Position numbers and translations under genes: made by a program. Positions 6,090 through 7,971 of a stretch of DNA of 7,971 nucleotides are shown here, piece by piece. The notes below the pieces were generated by a model that was given only the letters and a program-made list of their open reading frames with translations, did no database searches and was not told the DNA's origin. Position 1 is the first letter of the stretch. The number at the start of each line of letters is the position of its first letter. The DNA comes from Mageeibacillus sp. UBA1257 (GTDB taxonomy: Bacteria > Bacillota > Clostridia > UBA1212 > UBA1257). The stretch lies in the NCBI GenBank assembly GCA_002308775.1, contig DBVT01000022.1, positions 2,568 through 10,538 on the forward strand, in the 5' to 3' direction.

Positions 6090-7971
6090 TGAAAATAAGA
6101 TCGATACACATTACAAACTTTGGCAATCTCTCCGGTTATGACGCACAGTTCGATGATCTGACGTCCTTCTGCGAAAAGAACGGATTCGGAAAATCAACGA
6201 TCGCAGCTTTCATCCGCGCGATGTTTTACGGTCTCGATACGACAAAGGATAATGAAGTCGGATTCAAGGACAGAGAGCACTACAATCCTTTCAAAGGCGG
6301 AAGATTCGGCGGAAATATCGTATTTGAATACAGAGGAAAGGAGTGCAGGATCGAGCGCGAATTCGACAGCAAGTCTCAGACCAAAGACGAGATGAAAGTA
6401 TTTGTCGACGGCATCGAAGCGAACAAAAAAGAAGAAAAAGCGCAGTTTGACGGAGAAAAATTATTCGGACTTGACAAGGAGTCCTTTTTGCGCACTGTAT
6501 TTATCGCTCCGGAAACGGATGACGATAAAATATCGGGAACGACCAAGGGCGTAAACGCAAAGCTCACAGGCATAATCGAAAATGAGGACGAAGAGAATCT
6601 GAGCGACGCTGTCAAGATCCTTGATACGTTTTCTAAGGACCTTTCCGGCAGGGGCAAAAAGATCGACATGATCAAAAAAGATATCAGGAAAAATGAAGAT
6701 GATCTTTCGAATATCGCCATTAAAGAGAAAAGCCTTCGTACACTCTACGAAGAGAAAGGAAGACTGAACGAAGAGATCAAAAAACTCGATAGTGATATAA
6801 AGGAAGCGATAAAGTCAAACGCGAAAGCGTCGAATATAAGATTTTACAAGGGTCATCTTGCGCAAGCCGCGGAAGACAAAAAAGAGATCGATGAATATGC
6901 CGAAAAGTACACGAAAGGTTTCCCCGAAGACAGGGAATTAGGCGATCTTTCCAATGATATAAGCATCGTCAATTCAAATAAGAAGATCATCGAAACAATG
7001 ACGCTCGACAGCAAGAAGATCGAGAGAAGAAAAGAACTCGAAAAGTTTTTCCCGAAAAAAATACCCGAAAAAGATGAGACGAAAAAGCTTGAGGATATCG
7101 CAGCCGATATAGGTAAAACGAAAGAAAAACTGTCAAGTTCAGCCTTAAATGAAGAAAAAACCGCAAGATTGGGCGTTCTGAGCGACATCTTCACGAAAAA
7201 GCATCCGAGCGCTGATGAAACGCGTGATCTTTTTAATATGTTCCGCGACAGAGAAAAGATCGAGAATAGTTTGGAAGCGCAAAGAAGCTCTTTCGCGTCA
7301 GAAAAGCTGGATGAACTTTCGGAAAGATTCGACGGTAAACTGTCTGATGAAAAAGTTGACGGTTTTGAAAAAGCATATGATGATTACAAAGCTGCCGCAG
7401 CAGAAAGAGAAACGGCCTCAAAAGGAGCATATGACCGTTCGGAAAGCGAAGCTGAAAATGAAAAGAGACCCGGGAAGACTGTTGCCATTACAGCTTCAGT
7501 AATTCTCGCCCTGATACTGGCAGCCGGCATTGTTCTTCTCGTTTTGAACTATAAGACTCCGGGATTGATAATGATCGCCTCGGCGGTTGTTTTAGCATTC
7601 GCTTTAGCGATAGGGATCCTTTTTAAGAGAATGAATGACAGCGAAAAGGGACTGACAGATAAAGCAGGCCTTGAAAGGCAAAGGAGGATTTCTGCCGCCG
7701 AAGATAAGATGTCGATCGCGAAGAACAGATTCTATGGGATAGTTTCAGCGTTCGGCTGCGTCGAGAACAATATAGACGCAGACTACACAAAACTCATGAT
7801 AGACATCAGAGATTACAATGATCTTCAGGAAAAACAATCAGAAAAGAGCATTGACATCAAACGTACAGAGGGACAGTTATCGGAAGTCGAGTCTTCAATA
7901 GATGATTTTTACGATGAATATGTTCCGAACGGATACGGCAAGGATATCGAAGGATTCACTGCGTTTTTAAA
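6089..7971 (+). CDS. SbcC/YhaN-like coiled-coil ATPase, N-terminal part (3' end outside window)
   Basis: This is the probable partner ATPase of the upstream nuclease. The frame is open to the right edge with 627 full codons visible; the C-terminal ATPase lobe (signature motif, Walker B) is missing. The N terminus IRSIHITNFGNLSGY is typical of Rad50/SMC-like heads. The Walker A motif is EKNGFGKST at 29-37, with Lys35; the usual first glycine is Glu, a variant I recall from related clostridial ATPases. Long Lys/Glu-rich helices from about residue 170 onward look like coiled coil. Two hydrophobic segments (about 464-486 and 493-512) interrupt it and look transmembrane. No CxxC zinc hook is seen in the visible part; only three cysteines occur. 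The ATG overlaps the upstream stop, with AAAGGAG (6071-6077) 11 bases before it. B. subtilis YhaN is the nearest named relative; function is inferred. Confidence 0.88.
   Translation, partial: MKIRSIHITNFGNLSGYDAQFDDLTSFCEKNGFGKSTIAAFIRAMFYGLDTTKDNEVGFKDREHYNPFKGGRFGGNIVFEYRGKECRIEREFDSKSQTKDEMKVFVDGIEANKKEEKAQFDGEKLFGLDKESFLRTVFIAPETDDDKISGTTKGVNAKLTGIIENEDEENLSDAVKILDTFSKDLSGRGKKIDMIKKDIRKNEDDLSNIAIKEKSLRTLYEEKGRLNEEIKKLDSDIKEAIKSNAKASNIRFYKGHLAQAAEDKKEIDEYAEKYTKGFPEDRELGDLSNDISIVNSNKKIIETMTLDSKKIERRKELEKFFPKKIPEKDETKKLEDIAADIGKTKEKLSSSALNEEKTARLGVLSDIFTKKHPSADETRDLFNMFRDREKIENSLEAQRSSFASEKLDELSERFDGKLSDEKVDGFEKAYDDYKAAAAERETASKGAYDRSESEAENEKRPGKTVAITASVILALILAAGIVLLVLNYKTPGLIMIASAVVLAFALAIGILFKRMNDSEKGLTDKAGLERQRRISAAEDKMSIAKNRFYGIVSAFGCVENNIDADYTKLMIDIRDYNDLQEKQSEKSIDIKRTEGQLSEVESSIDDFYDEYVPNGYGKDIEGFTAFL
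7478..7624 (+). other. Transmembrane hairpin encoded inside the coiled-coil ATPase
   Basis: Residues 464-486 (starting TVAITASVILALILAAG) and 493-512 (starting LIMIASAVVLAFALA) are two uncharged stretches of about 20 residues, joined by the short turn NYKTPG and flanked by positive residues (EKRPGK before, KRM after). Both ends therefore face the same side, predicted cytoplasmic by the positive-inside rule, with long charged helices on each side. Confidence 0.8.

Noticed and set aside
1..7971. CRISPR array, insertion sequence, tRNA or rRNA genes, phage genes
   Set aside because: No regularly spaced repeats, transposase motifs, terminal inverted repeats or RNA gene signatures were seen; coding is nearly continuous on one strand.

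Overview
The window looks like chromosomal DNA of a member of the Bacillota, most likely class Clostridia. The grounds are the gene order ffh-rpsP-khpA-rimM-trmD, strong GGAGG-type ribosome binding sites, a ThiI without a rhodanese domain preceded by its cysteine desulfurase, and an SbcD/SbcC-like pair resembling Bacillus YhaO/YhaN. Arginine is mostly AGA/AGG and the base composition is moderate, so this is not a very AT-rich Clostridium. The assignment rests on family recognition from memory; no search was run.

Region 1 (1-1766) is the classical translation operon: the C-terminal half of Ffh (signal recognition particle GTPase), ribosomal protein S16, the small KH-domain RNA-binding protein KhpA, and the 30S maturation factor RimM, which I start at a TTG at 1242. 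Spacing is tight, and rimM overlaps the next gene by 11 bases.

Region 2 (1756-4907) is the most unusual part. The trmD gene does not stop where TrmD proteins normally end. It runs in frame, through a linker of about 25 residues, into a complete group I cysteine desulfurase with all main active-site residues, giving one 646-residue protein. Immediately downstream is thiI, the 4-thiouridine tRNA sulfurtransferase. In Bacillus the desulfurase NifZ is encoded next to thiI and supplies its sulfur, so the fusion appears to join the m1G37 tRNA methyltransferase to the sulfur donor for s4U8. rplS (L19), which usually follows trmD, is absent from this position.

Region 3 (4908-5024) is a dense 117-base intergenic region. 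It holds a LexA-like box with one mismatch, a 14-bp perfect palindrome, a near-consensus sigma-A promoter (TTTACA, 17 bp, TATAAT) and a hairpin with a T-tract that overlaps the expected transcription start. It could end thiI transcripts while sparing transcripts that start at the promoter.

Region 4 (5025-7971) is a two-gene operon with overlapping stop and start: an SbcD/YhaO-like metallophosphatase nuclease and the first 627 codons of an SbcC/YhaN-like coiled-coil ATPase. The ATPase carries two predicted transmembrane helices inside its coiled coil, where a Rad50/SbcC protein would be expected to have its zinc hook, which suggests a membrane-tethered DNA-processing complex.
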